Shown piece by piece: positions 45,602-54,880 of a DNA stretch of 64,000 nucleotides. How positions within the stretch are numbered: the first letter of the stretch is position 1; every line of letters begins with the position of its first letter. The notes under the pieces are model-generated. The model saw nothing but the letters and a program-made list of their open reading frames with translations, made no database searches and was not told where the DNA came from. A program made the translations under genes and the position numbers. Origin of the DNA: Acidobacteriota bacterium. Lineage in GTDB: Bacteria; Acidobacteriota; Terriglobia; Terriglobales; SCQP01. The stretch is taken from NCBI GenBank assembly GCA_021789895.1, contig JAJYIU010000003.1, positions 62,001 to 126,000 of the forward strand. The letters run 5' to 3'.

Positions 45602-46831
45602 TCAGTGGGTGGATGCGGCTTCCGTGCGGCTCGCCGCCGCGGCGCGGCGAAAGGCGCTGGCGTAAAATCGCCCGGCCGAGCGCCGCTGCGCCCGCAGCCT
45701 GCGAAAGATAAGAAATTGCCGATGGGCAGCGGCCCGCCGGCCGCCGGCGGCCAAGGTTCGGGCCAACAGATAATGCGGAGCGGGCAGGCCGGGGGCGAGC
45801 CGCACCGCCAGGCTCAGATCGGCTAGCGCGGCGCGGCGCCGGCGAGCGCGCAACGACAGGCGGGCACGGTAATACAAGGCCAGCGCGGCCACGCGGGAAT
45901 GCACCGCTCCGGGCCGAAGCCCGGGCCCGGCCAGCGCCAGGGTATGATTCAAGTCACGCCGGGCGGCGGCATCCTGCCGCAGCAGCACCTCCGCTGCGCC
46001 GCGCTGGTAGCGGCAGCGCAGGCAAGCAGGATTGAGCCACAGCGCAGCGCTGTAGCGGCGGATAGCTTCCGCCAGCCGCCGCCGCTGTAACGCCGCCATG
46101 CCGAGCTCGAACTGGGCTTCGGCCAGACGTGGATCAAGCGCAAGCGCTCGCCGGAACTCGGCCTGGGCGGCGCGGGTTCGCCCCTGCTGCAGGAGCGCAT
46201 CCCCAAGCAGCAGATGCAGCGCAGGCAGATGGGGATTTGCATACAGCAGCTGGCGCAAGGTAACGCGCGCGGCGTGGTTTTGGCCGGACAAAGCCTGCGC
46301 GGCGGCGAGATTGAACAGCAGGCCCAAAGGCGGCCGGGGTTGGCTGCGCCGCGCCCGGACCAACGTCGCGGCAGCGACGTGGTATTGTCCGCTATTGAGC
46401 TGCGCCAAGCCGAGCAATTGCAGCAGTTGCGCGTTATCCGGCTGCCGGCGCAGCGCCAATCGCAGTTGCGCTTGCGCCGAACGCCACTTCCGCACGGCAA
46501 TATAAACCAGCGCCAGATCCAGGCGTACCGCCGCCGAAGCCGGAGCCAACTCGGCGGCGCGGCGAAGCGCCCGCGCCGCAGCGCGGTAATGGCCGAGGTG
46601 CTTCAGGGCATTGCCCAAATTTCCCCAAGCGGCCAATGAACGCGGGCGTAGCCGCGTCAGGATACGGCTATCCACCACGGCGCGAGACCATTGATGCGCC
46701 TGCATGGCCATTATTTCATCGCGCTCCACGGCACGCACCCGCCGCGGGAGCGTGTGCTGCCGGGCAATGCCGAAGCAATGCAGCGGCTCAGCCGGCACGC
46801 AGGACAGCCATATCAGGAGCATCAGGATCAT
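45602..46831 (-). CDS. Exported TPR-repeat protein
   Basis: A 409-residue protein made of about ten tetratricopeptide repeats, for example AAWGNLGNALKHLGHYRAAARALRRAAEL, LLQLLGLAQLNSGQYHVAAATLVRA, ALHLLLGDALLQQGRTRAAQAEFRRALALDPRLAEAQFELGMAALQRRRLAEAIRRYSAALWLNP. The start at 46831 gives a leader MILMLLIWLSCVPAEP with a possible lipobox (WLSC); an in-frame start at 46900 would put a charged segment before it. TPR arrays are protein-binding scaffolds. Its role next to GH3 and the TonB receptor is not known; such TPR proteins often accompany acidobacterial sugar loci. Confidence 0.8.
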   Translation of the reverse strand: MILMLLIWLSCVPAEPLHCFGIARQHTLPRRVRAVERDEIMAMQAHQWSRAVVDSRILTRLRPRSLAAWGNLGNALKHLGHYRAAARALRRAAELAPASAAVRLDLALVYIAVRKWRSAQAQLRLALRRQPDNAQLLQLLGLAQLNSGQYHVAAATLVRARRSQPRPPLGLLFNLAAAQALSGQNHAARVTLRQLLYANPHLPALHLLLGDALLQQGRTRAAQAEFRRALALDPRLAEAQFELGMAALQRRRLAEAIRRYSAALWLNPACLRCRYQRGAAEVLLRQDAAARRDLNHTLALAGPGLRPGAVHSRVAALALYYRARLSLRARRRRAALADLSLAVRLAPGLPAPHYLLARTLAAGGRRAAAHRQFLIFRRLRAQRRSAGRFYASAFRRAAAASRTEAASTH

Positions 46832-47257
46832 GGTCGGCCATCCTAGTTCAATCTTGGCTTGGATATTATCCAGTTCTTTTGCGGAAAATTCAGCGATCAC
46901 CTGGCCGATCAGGCTGGAAGGCAGGATTTGGCAACCGGAGCTTTCATAGCAATGAACTCGAGGCGCGGGTGGCCGGGATCAACGATGCTGGGCGAAGCGA
47001 TAAGCGTCGCTGGGCTTCGTTGTTTTTTCATGCTTTAAGCAAAACCTGCGGTTTTGCTATTGGCTCGGCAATCCTCATGTACGTCCATGTACACTGCGGT
47101 TGCCTCGCGCCTCCCGCCTCGCTCTGCTCGCTTCTCCCTTCGCCTTGGCGTTACTGAATCGCGGAGGGTCGGGACCTGACAGGAAACCCCGACCTTCCCA
47201 CTCGACCTCGGCATATCTAACTCCCATCGGTGAACTCGTGGGCCGCCGCTAAATGTA
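46832..47257. other. Intergenic region with palindromes between TPR and TonB genes
   Basis: No supported gene. It holds a perfect hairpin AGCAAAACC-TGC-GGTTTTGCT (47038-47058), a direct repeat CATGTAC-GTC-CATGTAC with 10-bp period (47076-47092), and a stem GGTCGGG / CCCGACC near 47167-47195 with no T-run. The hairpins may end TonB-gene transcripts or be a small repeat element; I do not recognise it. Confidence 0.45.
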
Positions 47258-50200
47258 TTAAAAAGCTATATGTGCGCCTAACTGCAACTCGCGCGGATCG
47301 CCCGTGCCGCTGATTTGGTCGAAGCTGCCGTTGCCCAGGCTGGCATTGGGGTTGTTGAAGTTCGGCTGGTTGAAGATATTGAAGGCATCGGCTTCAATGC
47401 GCAGTTGGAGGTGCTCGCCGAGCCGGAACGACTTGAAGAAATTCATGTTCCAGCTTTGATATGACGGGCCGATCAGGATGTTCCTGCCGGAATTGCCGAA
47501 ATAGCCGGCGGGCGGGGTGTAAAACGGCCCGGCGAACCACATGTCCAGAGATTTGGGGTAACTGATGACGCCTGCGGATGATAGATCGGCGCGATCGGCC
47601 AGGCCGTGAAAACCGCTCAGCCCGACGCCGAATGGCGTGCCGCTCATGAAGGTGGTGATTCCCGACCAGCGCCAACCCCCCAGCGCCTCGCCTAAAATCC
47701 CATGCTGGTTCCGGAAGAACGGCAGGTCGTAATAATAATGGAAGACCAGCACGTTCGCGCGTCCGGTGCGCGCCCACTCGGCGGAGCGATTATAGGCATT
47801 CTGGGGGCCATCGGCGTTGCTCATCGCGTGGGCCAGGGTATAGGAGACTCCAAAGCTCAAATGGTGGGTCCAGCGCCGCTCCAACCACACCTGTAGCGAA
47901 TTATATTCACTGGCTGCGTCATTGCTTTCAATCGAGATATTGCCGAAGCCTAAATATGGACGGAAGGGGTTCTCCGAAGTGCTGTTTTTGAAATCGGGAT
48001 AGTAATCGTACACCTGGCCGGTATTGGGATCGGTGTATGGACCCGGCTGGTTATAGTTGACATTCCGCGGCAGATGGCTGCCGTGCGAGCCAACGTAACC
48101 AACGCGGAGTTGGGTATTGTTGCCGAAATTGTGTTCAATACCCAGGCTGTATTGCACATACTGATGCGGCTTATAAAACTGGTTGAGCGCCAACAGATTG
48201 GGTGCGGCGAGGCTGGCCGCCGTGCCGCCGCTGGGATTGTCGAGCGTCGGATAGCTGAACGAAACGTTCACTGTCTGCGGGGAGCGTAAGCTGTAGCTAT
48301 CGTTCCCCTGGTTGCGATAATAGCCAACCCCGCCGCCGCCGCGCAAAACGGTATCATGCAAGCCTGGCAGCCGCCAGGCGAAGCCGACGCGCGGCGCAAA
48401 ACCGCCGTAATAAGTATGCGTGGTGGAGCGGCCTAACTGGGGAATCAGCGGAGAGCCGGCTTGGACCTCGCCATCATAATAGTCGCAGGTGCGCCCCGCG
48501 GGACAATACAAATTGCCGCTTTTATTCACCAGATATGACGTAGCCGGATTGTAGAGCTGCGGCAGCCAGGTCATGAAATTATTGTTGGTTTCGTAGGCGT
48601 GCGGAATGTACTGATAGCGCAGGCCCAAATTCAAGGTCAATGCCGGCGAGACCTTCCAATCATCCTGGAAAAATGGCTCGAACTGGTGATAGCGCCAATG
48701 CCCCATCACCTCCTGATTGAGTTCGCTATAGGAACTGGGAATGCCCAGTAGAAAATCGGCGAAGGGGTTGCCGGTGGATAACAGTTGGCCTTGAGAATTT
48801 TTGATGGACCAATTGCCATTGAAGGAAAACGAACCCTGGGTATCGCCGCCATTGGGCTGGTTCTTGATCCCGTACTGGTAATAGGCGCCGTAGGTGAAGG
48901 TTTGATTGCCCACGACTTGGGAAAGCATGTCGGTGACCGACCATTCGGGAGTATTCAGTTGATACGGCCATTCGCCCACGTCGTAGCCGGTGTAACCGTC
49001 GTTAAAACTAAGGTGTGGAATTCGATTCAGCGGATTGTTGCCAAAGACGGTGGGGGAGTTGAAGCCGGAGGGCCGGGCATAAGTGCCTTCCGGCGTGCCT
49101 TTGTCGTACTTATAGCCAAACTGAAAATCCACCTCGTTCAGCACTTTCGGGTTCACGATCTGGGTCAGGCGGATGGCCAGGCTGTCGGTGGGAAGGATAA
49201 AGTGAGTGCCCACGGTGGGAAATCCATCGCCCGCCCAAAGGCTGGTGCTATAGTGCTGGCTCCAGCCTTCATGGATGTAATGCAGCATGAGTTTCAGCGA
49301 AGAACTGATGTCGTAGTCGATGCGCGCCAGTTCCTGGTGATAAGCCTCCGGTTCGACCGTAGAGGTTACAAAGTTGTGGAAATTGTTCTCGCTGGCGGTG
49401 AAGGGCAAGGTTTGGGCGGGAAAGATGCCGGTCTGAATCAGCGCCTGGGCGTCCGGGCTGATGCAAGTTGAGCGAATCGTCCAACCGCTGATGCAGCCTG
49501 TGGGCACGCCCGCCACCTTGGAATTTAATCCTTTTTTCCCTTTTTGCTGCGCGCCCCAAGCCGAAAAATCGCCCAGCAGTTCCTGCGGGCTGGGGGTATG
49601 AGTGCTGAACACGTGGGGAGCTCGATACGAGCGCCACTCCTGACTATAGAAGAAATACAGTTTTTTCCGCTTAATCGGTCCACCCAGGGTGAAGCCGTAG
49701 TCGTTGAGCTTCAACTTCGGCCGAGGCTGGCCGGCCTGGTTGAGGAAGAAGTAATTGGCATCCAGCGCATCATTGCGCAAAAACTCGAAGGCACTGCCAT
49801 GGTAGGCGTTGCTGCCGCTGCGGATGCGGGCATTGATGACGGCCCCGCCGGCCGAGCCGTAAACGGCGCTGTAGTTGCTGGTTTTGACGCTAAATTCCTT
49901 GATGGATTCTTCCGACGGGCTGACGATCAGGTTATTGCGGCTGCCCAAATCAAGGTTTTCCGCACCATCCACCAGCCACGCACCCGCCTGTTCCCGCGCG
50001 CCATTGAATGAAATGCCACCCAGGCCGAAATGGCCGATGCCGCGGAAGCCGGTGGGGCCGCTGGCGGCGCCCGGCACCAGTTGCGCCAAATCCATAAAGT
50101 TGCGGCCGTTGACCGCAAGATTTTGGATGTCATGCCCGTAGACCACGTAACTTTGCGTGCCGTTTTCGGTTTGCAAATTCACCGCCGTAGTTCGCACGGT

Positions 50201-50545
50201 CACATGCTGGGTCGCAGCGCCCAACTGCAAGCGGATGTTCAAGCCCAACTGTTCGCCGGCGTCCAAGCGCACGCCAACGCGGGTGGTGGTCTTAAACCCT
50301 TTGGCATCGACCGAGACCCGATACGTGCCGGCGAGCAGGGCGGGGATCTGGTAATGCCCGTCTGCGTTAGTTACGGCCGGATTGCTGATGCCGGTGCCGA
50401 CATTGACGGCGGCCACCTGCGCACCGGGCACCACGGCGCCGCTGGGATCGGTGACAAAGCCGGAAATGGTTGCTTGCCGTTGGCCATAAAGGCTGAGTGC
50501 TGCGGTCAACAACATGACGGGAGGAAGGAAACGTCCGAATTTCAT
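47258..50545 (-). CDS. TonB-dependent outer-membrane receptor, Oar-like, with carboxypeptidase-regulatory domain
   Basis: A 1095-residue outer-membrane protein. Signal peptide at 1-22 (LPPVMLLTAALSLYGQ). Residues about 25-105 are a carboxypeptidase-regulatory domain (ATISGFVTDPSGAVVPGAQVAAVNVGTG ... GHYQIPALLAGTYRVSVDAKGFKT). The plug domain (about 110-240) has NLAVNGRNFMDLAQLVPGA and FNGAREQAGAWLVDGAENLDLGSRN. The rest is a large barrel ending in an aromatic residue (LQLGAHIAF, C-terminal Phe, typical of barrel assembly). Oar-like receptors take up polymers or oligosaccharides in acidobacteria, often with a binding lipoprotein; no SusD gene is seen here. It has a good sigma-70-type promoter and a GntR-like site upstream. 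Confidence 0.94.
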   Translation of the reverse strand: MKFGRFLPPVMLLTAALSLYGQRQATISGFVTDPSGAVVPGAQVAAVNVGTGISNPAVTNADGHYQIPALLAGTYRVSVDAKGFKTTTRVGVRLDAGEQLGLNIRLQLGAATQHVTVRTTAVNLQTENGTQSYVVYGHDIQNLAVNGRNFMDLAQLVPGAASGPTGFRGIGHFGLGGISFNGAREQAGAWLVDGAENLDLGSRNNLIVSPSEESIKEFSVKTSNYSAVYGSAGGAVINARIRSGSNAYHGSAFEFLRNDALDANYFFLNQAGQPRPKLKLNDYGFTLGGPIKRKKLYFFYSQEWRSYRAPHVFSTHTPSPQELLGDFSAWGAQQKGKKGLNSKVAGVPTGCISGWTIRSTCISPDAQALIQTGIFPAQTLPFTASENNFHNFVTSTVEPEAYHQELARIDYDISSSLKLMLHYIHEGWSQHYSTSLWAGDGFPTVGTHFILPTDSLAIRLTQIVNPKVLNEVDFQFGYKYDKGTPEGTYARPSGFNSPTVFGNNPLNRIPHLSFNDGYTGYDVGEWPYQLNTPEWSVTDMLSQVVGNQTFTYGAYYQYGIKNQPNGGDTQGSFSFNGNWSIKNSQGQLLSTGNPFADFLLGIPSSYSELNQEVMGHWRYHQFEPFFQDDWKVSPALTLNLGLRYQYIPHAYETNNNFMTWLPQLYNPATSYLVNKSGNLYCPAGRTCDYYDGEVQAGSPLIPQLGRSTTHTYYGGFAPRVGFAWRLPGLHDTVLRGGGGVGYYRNQGNDSYSLRSPQTVNVSFSYPTLDNPSGGTAASLAAPNLLALNQFYKPHQYVQYSLGIEHNFGNNTQLRVGYVGSHGSHLPRNVNYNQPGPYTDPNTGQVYDYYPDFKNSTSENPFRPYLGFGNISIESNDAASEYNSLQVWLERRWTHHLSFGVSYTLAHAMSNADGPQNAYNRSAEWARTGRANVLVFHYYYDLPFFRNQHGILGEALGGWRWSGITTFMSGTPFGVGLSGFHGLADRADLSSAGVISYPKSLDMWFAGPFYTPPAGYFGNSGRNILIGPSYQSWNMNFFKSFRLGEHLQLRIEADAFNIFNQPNFNNPNASLGNGSFDQISGTGDPRELQLGAHIAF

Positions 50546-50583
50546 GTTGACTTCTCCACACTCTGGATTTTTCCCAGGTTTCC

Positions 50584-50611
50584 ATTATCCTTAGCAGATG
50601 ACGCATGTCAA
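50584..50611 (-). promoter_or_regulatory. Sigma-70-type promoter of the TonB receptor gene
   Basis: On the minus strand TTGACA (50606-50611), a 16-bp spacer and GATAAT (50584-50589) lie 39-66 nt upstream of the start at 50545. The -35 matches the consensus perfectly and the -10 at five of six positions. It is the clearest promoter in the window. Confidence 0.6.
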
Positions 50612-50621
50612 GAAATATGAG

Positions 50622-50632
50622 ATATCAGATTC
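50622..50632. promoter_or_regulatory. Candidate GntR site upstream of the TonB gene
   Basis: ATATCAGATTC matches ATATCAGATAT at 9 of 11 positions and lies 10 bp upstream of the -35 box, a position that suits activation rather than repression. The remaining 350 nt up to the symporter gene hold no gene or hairpin I can support. Confidence 0.4.
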
Positions 50633-50989
50633 CAGTCAGCGGGCTGATCGCCGGGCGGGAAGATTTGGGGTTCGGTCCTGTTGAAGTCCTGCCGCCGCCT
50701 AAGGCTATGAAAACAATGCCTCTGATATTCAGCTGGGCTGGGGGCAGGATGCAGCCTAAGCAAATGCGCGGCCCGGTTCCGGGTTGCAGCCGGCAACCGG
50801 CTGGCGGCGCCACCGACGCTTCCGGACAGTGCGCATACACTCCACCAACCGCAAGCTGGCGGCCCGGAAGATCCGTGACAAACCGCGGGAATTCAGTTAT
50901 GGTGACGCAAGTCAGCCCGCTGCCGCCAGGGTTCAGGCAACGGCATAAGCAAGCTTTTCCCCGGATCCGCGAACCTTAAGCCAAACGCT

Positions 50990-52471
50990 ATGACGGCCTC
51001 TCACTTTATTCTTCTCGGGCTGGTAATTTACGCCGTTCTAATGCTGGGGTTTTCCTCCTTCTGGATGCGCAAAATCCGCACTCCGGCCGATTACCTGGTC
51101 GGCGGGCGGCATTTTTCTTTCTGGATTCTGGCGGGCACAATTACCGCCGGCTGCATTGGCACCGGCGTGATTGTCGGCGCCTCGGGCTTGGCTTACCGGC
51201 ATGGCTGGGCGGGCAGCGTGTACCCAATCGCCTTGGGGCTGGGCACGGCTTTCACCGGGCTGTCCTTTGCCATGGCGCGGCGCTACAATTTCATGACCTT
51301 AAGCGAGGAGATCACCGCCTATTACGGCGGCAACCGCATCATCGCCGAATTTTCTAATCTCAGCTTGTTTTTCTCGCAGTTGTTCTGGGTGACGGTGCAG
51401 ATTATGGGCGGCGCGGCAGTCATCGCCAGCGTCACCCAACTCCCGCTCTCCACCAGCGTTTTTTTGGCCGGGACCATAGCCGCCGGGGTTACCATCCCCG
51501 GCGGGCTGAAGAGCGTGGTATATACGGATTTCCTACAAGCCTTGATTTTATTGACCGGCTTTAGCCTCTTGAGCTATGAGGCGCTGTTCCATCATGGCGG
51601 CTGGAGCGCGCTGCGCGCTTCGGTACCGCCCGCGTATTTTTCCTTTCTGGGCATTGCTGCCTATGGCGGCTGGCAAGTCGCCGGGCTGTTGGTGGCATTA
51701 ATCCTGGCGGTTGTCGCCGATCCCGGCCGGCGGCTAAGTATGTACAGCGCGAAAAAGGAAAGCTATGCCCGCTGGGCGATGGTGGCCGCGGGCCTCGTCG
51801 TCATCGCCTTTTCTACGCTAATCGGCATCACCGGGATGACCGCCTTCCGGCTCAATCCGCACCTGGCCCGGCCCGATGAAGCGATCCTATGGCTGGTTAT
51901 GCATGCATTGCCGGCCTGGCTGGCGATGCTGGTAGTGGTTTCGATCACTTCCGGGATTATCTCCTGCACCAACGGTACGGCGATGGCGGCGAGCACCTTC
52001 TTTATTCGCCACATCTACCCATTGTTTACGCGCGGGCGCTTTCCCCGGCGGCCGCTGCTAACCGTCCGGCTGGCGCTGGTCGTGCTGTTTTTATTGGCCA
52101 TGACGGTGGCATTGCACGCCGGCACGATTGTCGGGTTTGTGGTGAAATTTCTGCCGCTGACCATGAGTGGGGTGGCGATTATCATCCTGCTGGGCCGATT
52201 CTGGCGGCGCAGCACCTGGCAGGGCGCGCTGGCGGCGCTGCTAGTCACGCCGCTAGTCTCGCTGGCGGGCATGTGGACACCCGGCCACCCGCCCTGGCTC
52301 AGCAACGCCATCACGCCGACCCTCGCCGGCGCCGCTGCGCAGATCGTTGTCAGCCTGCTCACGCCGGCCAAACCGCAAAGCTTCGAGCAGGCTGCGCGGA
52401 TCATCGGCGCGGCGCGGCAGGCGCTGGAAGCCGGCGAGAGCGCCTCGACGGTTCAGGCGGCGGCGCAGTAA
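50990..52471 (+). CDS. Sodium:solute symporter (SSS family)
   Basis: A 493-residue inner-membrane transporter with about thirteen helices, beginning MTASHFILLGLVIYAVLMLGFSSFW. Family pattern: TPADYLVGGRHFSFWILAGTITAGCIGTGVIVGASGLAY (helices 1-2 with the unwound TM1 region), LSEEITAYYGGNRIIAEFS, GGLKSVVYTDFLQALILLTGF (TM6 region, conserved KxxxYTDxxQ), VADPGRRLSMYSAKKE, and SITSGIISCTNGTAMAASTFF. The Ser/Thr residues around TSG-S/CTN likely form the Na2 site. It probably takes up the monosaccharides or disaccharides freed by the GH3, GH92 and GH2 enzymes. It is in a position to share the TonB-gene regulatory region. Confidence 0.93.
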   Translation: MTASHFILLGLVIYAVLMLGFSSFWMRKIRTPADYLVGGRHFSFWILAGTITAGCIGTGVIVGASGLAYRHGWAGSVYPIALGLGTAFTGLSFAMARRYNFMTLSEEITAYYGGNRIIAEFSNLSLFFSQLFWVTVQIMGGAAVIASVTQLPLSTSVFLAGTIAAGVTIPGGLKSVVYTDFLQALILLTGFSLLSYEALFHHGGWSALRASVPPAYFSFLGIAAYGGWQVAGLLVALILAVVADPGRRLSMYSAKKESYARWAMVAAGLVVIAFSTLIGITGMTAFRLNPHLARPDEAILWLVMHALPAWLAMLVVVSITSGIISCTNGTAMAASTFFIRHIYPLFTRGRFPRRPLLTVRLALVVLFLLAMTVALHAGTIVGFVVKFLPLTMSGVAIIILLGRFWRRSTWQGALAALLVTPLVSLAGMWTPGHPPWLSNAITPTLAGAAAQIVVSLLTPAKPQSFEQAARIIGAARQALEAGESASTVQAAAQ

Positions 52472-52502
52472 ACGACCTGCGGCGGACCGGCACGCGTCGG
52501 CT

Positions 52503-53549
52503 TCAGCGCCACGAGGCAAAAGCATCCATTTCCCGGCCGCGTTCAGCGGCAAGACGCTCCAATGCCGGCTGCAGCGCCAACCGCTCGTGGACGATGCCGC
52601 CGACTGCGGCGGCCAGTGCTCGCGGGTCTTCGTGCCGGGCGAAGGTAACGTTGCGGCCGACCATCACCCCGCGCACGTTGGCCCCGGCGCCCATGCCCGC
52701 GGCAAACTCGGCCAGCACCGAGGTTGGATCCTCGCGCGGCGGCCCGCCCAGCATGAGGATGGGCAGCGTGGTGGCGCGCGCCACGCGCTCGTAGCCTTCG
52801 CTGTAAGAGAGCTTGAGGTAGGTATAGGCGGAGGATTCGCCGAGCGCTGCGGCTGCGCCCACATCGCGCACCAGAGCCTCCACGCTCTTCACCGTTTCAT
52901 AGCCGCCATCGGCCTTGCGGCGCACGCTCATCGGCTCGAGAAAGGCATATAGATTTCGGCGATATAAATCGGTAATGGCTTGAGCGCAGTCGCTGATGGC
53001 CTGAATAGAAAGCGAATCGGCGGGGTCCAGGCGATACATCAATTTGCCGCCGTCAAAATTCAGCCGCCGCAATTGCCGCGCGCTAAAACAGGTGAAGCGA
53101 TCGTCAATTTCGCCCGCCACGCCGGCATGGCCGCCGCGGTTCATGCATCCGACCAGCACCTTGTCGTCCAACAACGACGGCCCGCCGGCTTCGCGCACCA
53201 GGGCATTGACGATCAGCACGTCTTCCATGAAATCGGTGGTGCCCATGATGCCGTCGCAGCCGGGCGAGAGCAGTACGCGCAAGGCGCGGGCAAGATAGCT
53301 GTGACGATCCCCCATGCCCAGAGGCTCGCCTTCCAGCGCCGTCACCCGGCGTCCGGGATGGTCGGTGGCCAGGATCACCAGCCGGCCGTCCAGCGTCAGG
53401 CGAGCGCGCCGGCGCCGGCGTTGCGCTTCGGCCAGGATCGTCTCCGGCCGCGTTACACGCACCTCGGTGATCGCTTCGAACAGTTTTTGCGGCAGGTAAT
53501 CCGCAGGATGGAACGTAGATTGTTTTGCGCTGCTGGCATGTGAACTCAT
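52503..53549 (-). CDS. Class I aldolase, DhnA/Cgl0159-like
   Basis: A 348-residue cytoplasmic Schiff-base aldolase of the DhnA/class I family. Blocks: LTLDGRLVILATDHPGRRV (barrel start, conserved DHPG), SPGCDGIMGTTDFMEDVL, LDDKVLVGCMNRGGHAGV, NFDGGKLMYRLDP, EPMSVRRKADGGYET and, with the likely Schiff-base lysine, AYTYLKLSYSEGYERVARATTLPILMLGGPP, then GANVRGVMVGRNVTF. Similar proteins occur in inositol-catabolic and sugar-kinase loci. It lies 23 nt after the phosphofructokinase gene on the same strand, so kinase and aldolase form an operon: substrate phosphate would be cleaved to triose-phosphate and a carbonyl product. Confidence 0.82.
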   Translation of the reverse strand: MSSHASSAKQSTFHPADYLPQKLFEAITEVRVTRPETILAEAQRRRRRARLTLDGRLVILATDHPGRRVTALEGEPLGMGDRHSYLARALRVLLSPGCDGIMGTTDFMEDVLIVNALVREAGGPSLLDDKVLVGCMNRGGHAGVAGEIDDRFTCFSARQLRRLNFDGGKLMYRLDPADSLSIQAISDCAQAITDLYRRNLYAFLEPMSVRRKADGGYETVKSVEALVRDVGAAAALGESSAYTYLKLSYSEGYERVARATTLPILMLGGPPREDPTSVLAEFAAGMGAGANVRGVMVGRNVTFARHEDPRALAAAVGGIVHERLALQPALERLAAERGREMDAFASWR

Positions 53550-53572
53550 GGCGTTTCCTCAAGCATAAAAAG

Positions 53573-54775
53573 TTAATCCGCCGAAGCAGTGGCGGAGATG
53601 CGCGCATACTGCGCGAGCGGGCCGCCGATCAGCGGCAGGACATACTCGCGGTAGCCGTCGCGGATGCCATTGCCCTGTTCGCTGAGAAATTCCCCGGGCA
53701 AGACCCGGGTTTGGTTGGCAACGCGATCGAGCGGCACTGCCTCATAACCAACCTCATAGGGAGACTGGCTGAGCCGGCGGATGGCGGTCATGAACCCGCT
53801 GTGTCCCTTTAGCGCCCAATCCACGGCAAAGGCGCCGGCGGCTTCGGCTTCGCAATGATCGACAGGGGAGCATAGCGCCATCGAAGCGCGGCCCAGCAAT
53901 CCGGGTTTTTCACTGCGGGCGCGAAGCCCCAACTCCCGGGTGACCAGTTCGGCCAGATTGGTAGCGACGTCCCCGGGCAAAGGATGGCCAAAACCATCGG
54001 TGGCGCCCTGCGCCCGGCAGAGCCCCCAATTCCGGCCCTGTTCATCCACTGCGCCTTCGGAAACTGCCGCTACCGCCCAGCCATAGCGGTCGAAAGCGGT
54101 CTGGACATCATCGAGGAAGCGCTGGCGGGCCAGCGGGCGCTCGGGGACATAAATCAGGTGCGGGGCGTCGCCGTCATGCTGGCGGGCCAGCAGCGTTGCT
54201 GCCGTCAGCCAGCCGGCGTTGCGGCCCATCACTTCCAGAATGGAAACCGGCGTCGGCAGGCTGCCGACGTCCATGCCCAAATCTCGCGCGGCCTGCGCTA
54301 TAAACCGCGCGGCGGAGCCAAAGCCGGGGCAATGATCGGTGACCGGCAGATCATTATCAATGGTCTTGGGAATGCCCCCGCACGCCAGCGCATAGCCGAG
54401 CGCGTCTGCCGCCTGGTGCATCTTCAGTGCGGTATCCATCGAATCGTTGCCACCGATGTAGAAGAAATAGCGCACCCCGTGCTCGCGCAAGGCCTCGACC
54501 GCGGCTTGCGCTTCCTCAGCAGTGAGCATCTTGCGGCACGAGCCCAGAGCGGCTCCCGGCGAATGAACGATCGCATTCCAGTGCGCCGGGCTCAATCCGC
54601 GCAAATCCGCATATTGGCCGCGCAGCACGCCCAAAATGCCTTGCTGTGCTCCCCACACCCGGCTGTGGGGAGCCAATCCGGCCAAGGCCCGTTGCACCGC
54701 CCCATACAGGCTGGCGTTGATGACCGGGGTGGGGCCGCCTCCTTGCGCAATGACGAAATTTCCGGTAGAAGACAT
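53573..54775 (-). CDS. 6-phosphofructokinase family kinase, PPi-type signature
   Basis: A 400-residue cytoplasmic sugar-phosphate kinase. Sequence blocks: AQGGGPTPVINASLYGAV (12-30), YIGGNDSMDTALKMH (107-120), CGGIPKTIDNDLPVTDHCPGFGSAARFI (132-159), EVMGRNAGWLTAATLLA. The ATP/PPi discriminating motif is GGND (108-111), with an Asp where ATP enzymes have Gly; together with PKTIDND this favours pyrophosphate as phosphoryl donor. The middle and C-terminal domains (DVATNLAELVTRELGLRARSEKPGLLGRAS) match the long PFK group. First gene of an operon with the class I aldolase. The substrate may be fructose 6-phosphate or a related ketose phosphate. Confidence 0.9.
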   Translation of the reverse strand: MSSTGNFVIAQGGGPTPVINASLYGAVQRALAGLAPHSRVWGAQQGILGVLRGQYADLRGLSPAHWNAIVHSPGAALGSCRKMLTAEEAQAAVEALREHGVRYFFYIGGNDSMDTALKMHQAADALGYALACGGIPKTIDNDLPVTDHCPGFGSAARFIAQAARDLGMDVGSLPTPVSILEVMGRNAGWLTAATLLARQHDGDAPHLIYVPERPLARQRFLDDVQTAFDRYGWAVAAVSEGAVDEQGRNWGLCRAQGATDGFGHPLPGDVATNLAELVTRELGLRARSEKPGLLGRASMALCSPVDHCEAEAAGAFAVDWALKGHSGFMTAIRRLSQSPYEVGYEAVPLDRVANQTRVLPGEFLSEQGNGIRDGYREYVLPLIGGPLAQYARISATASAD

Positions 54776-54827
54776 AGGGATAAACTATAAAGCTTCGCGC
54801 CGCTCTTCAACCATGATCCGTACTAGA

Positions 54828-54838
54828 ATATCAGATAC
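54828..54838. promoter_or_regulatory. Candidate GntR site between PFK and GH92 genes
   Basis: ATATCAGATAC matches the palindrome ATATCAGATAT at 10 of 11 positions. It lies 53 nt before the PFK start (minus strand) and 43 nt before the GH92 start (plus strand), so it could control both divergent operons. Confidence 0.5.
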
Positions 54839-54880
54839 CAGAAACAACATCCCGGCAATCATCGCCTAGGAGCCATTCAC

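Noticed and set aside
50605-50979. 124-codon open frame between TonB and symporter genes
   Set aside because: No ribosome site, no recognisable domain, and it overlaps the TonB promoter and operator region.
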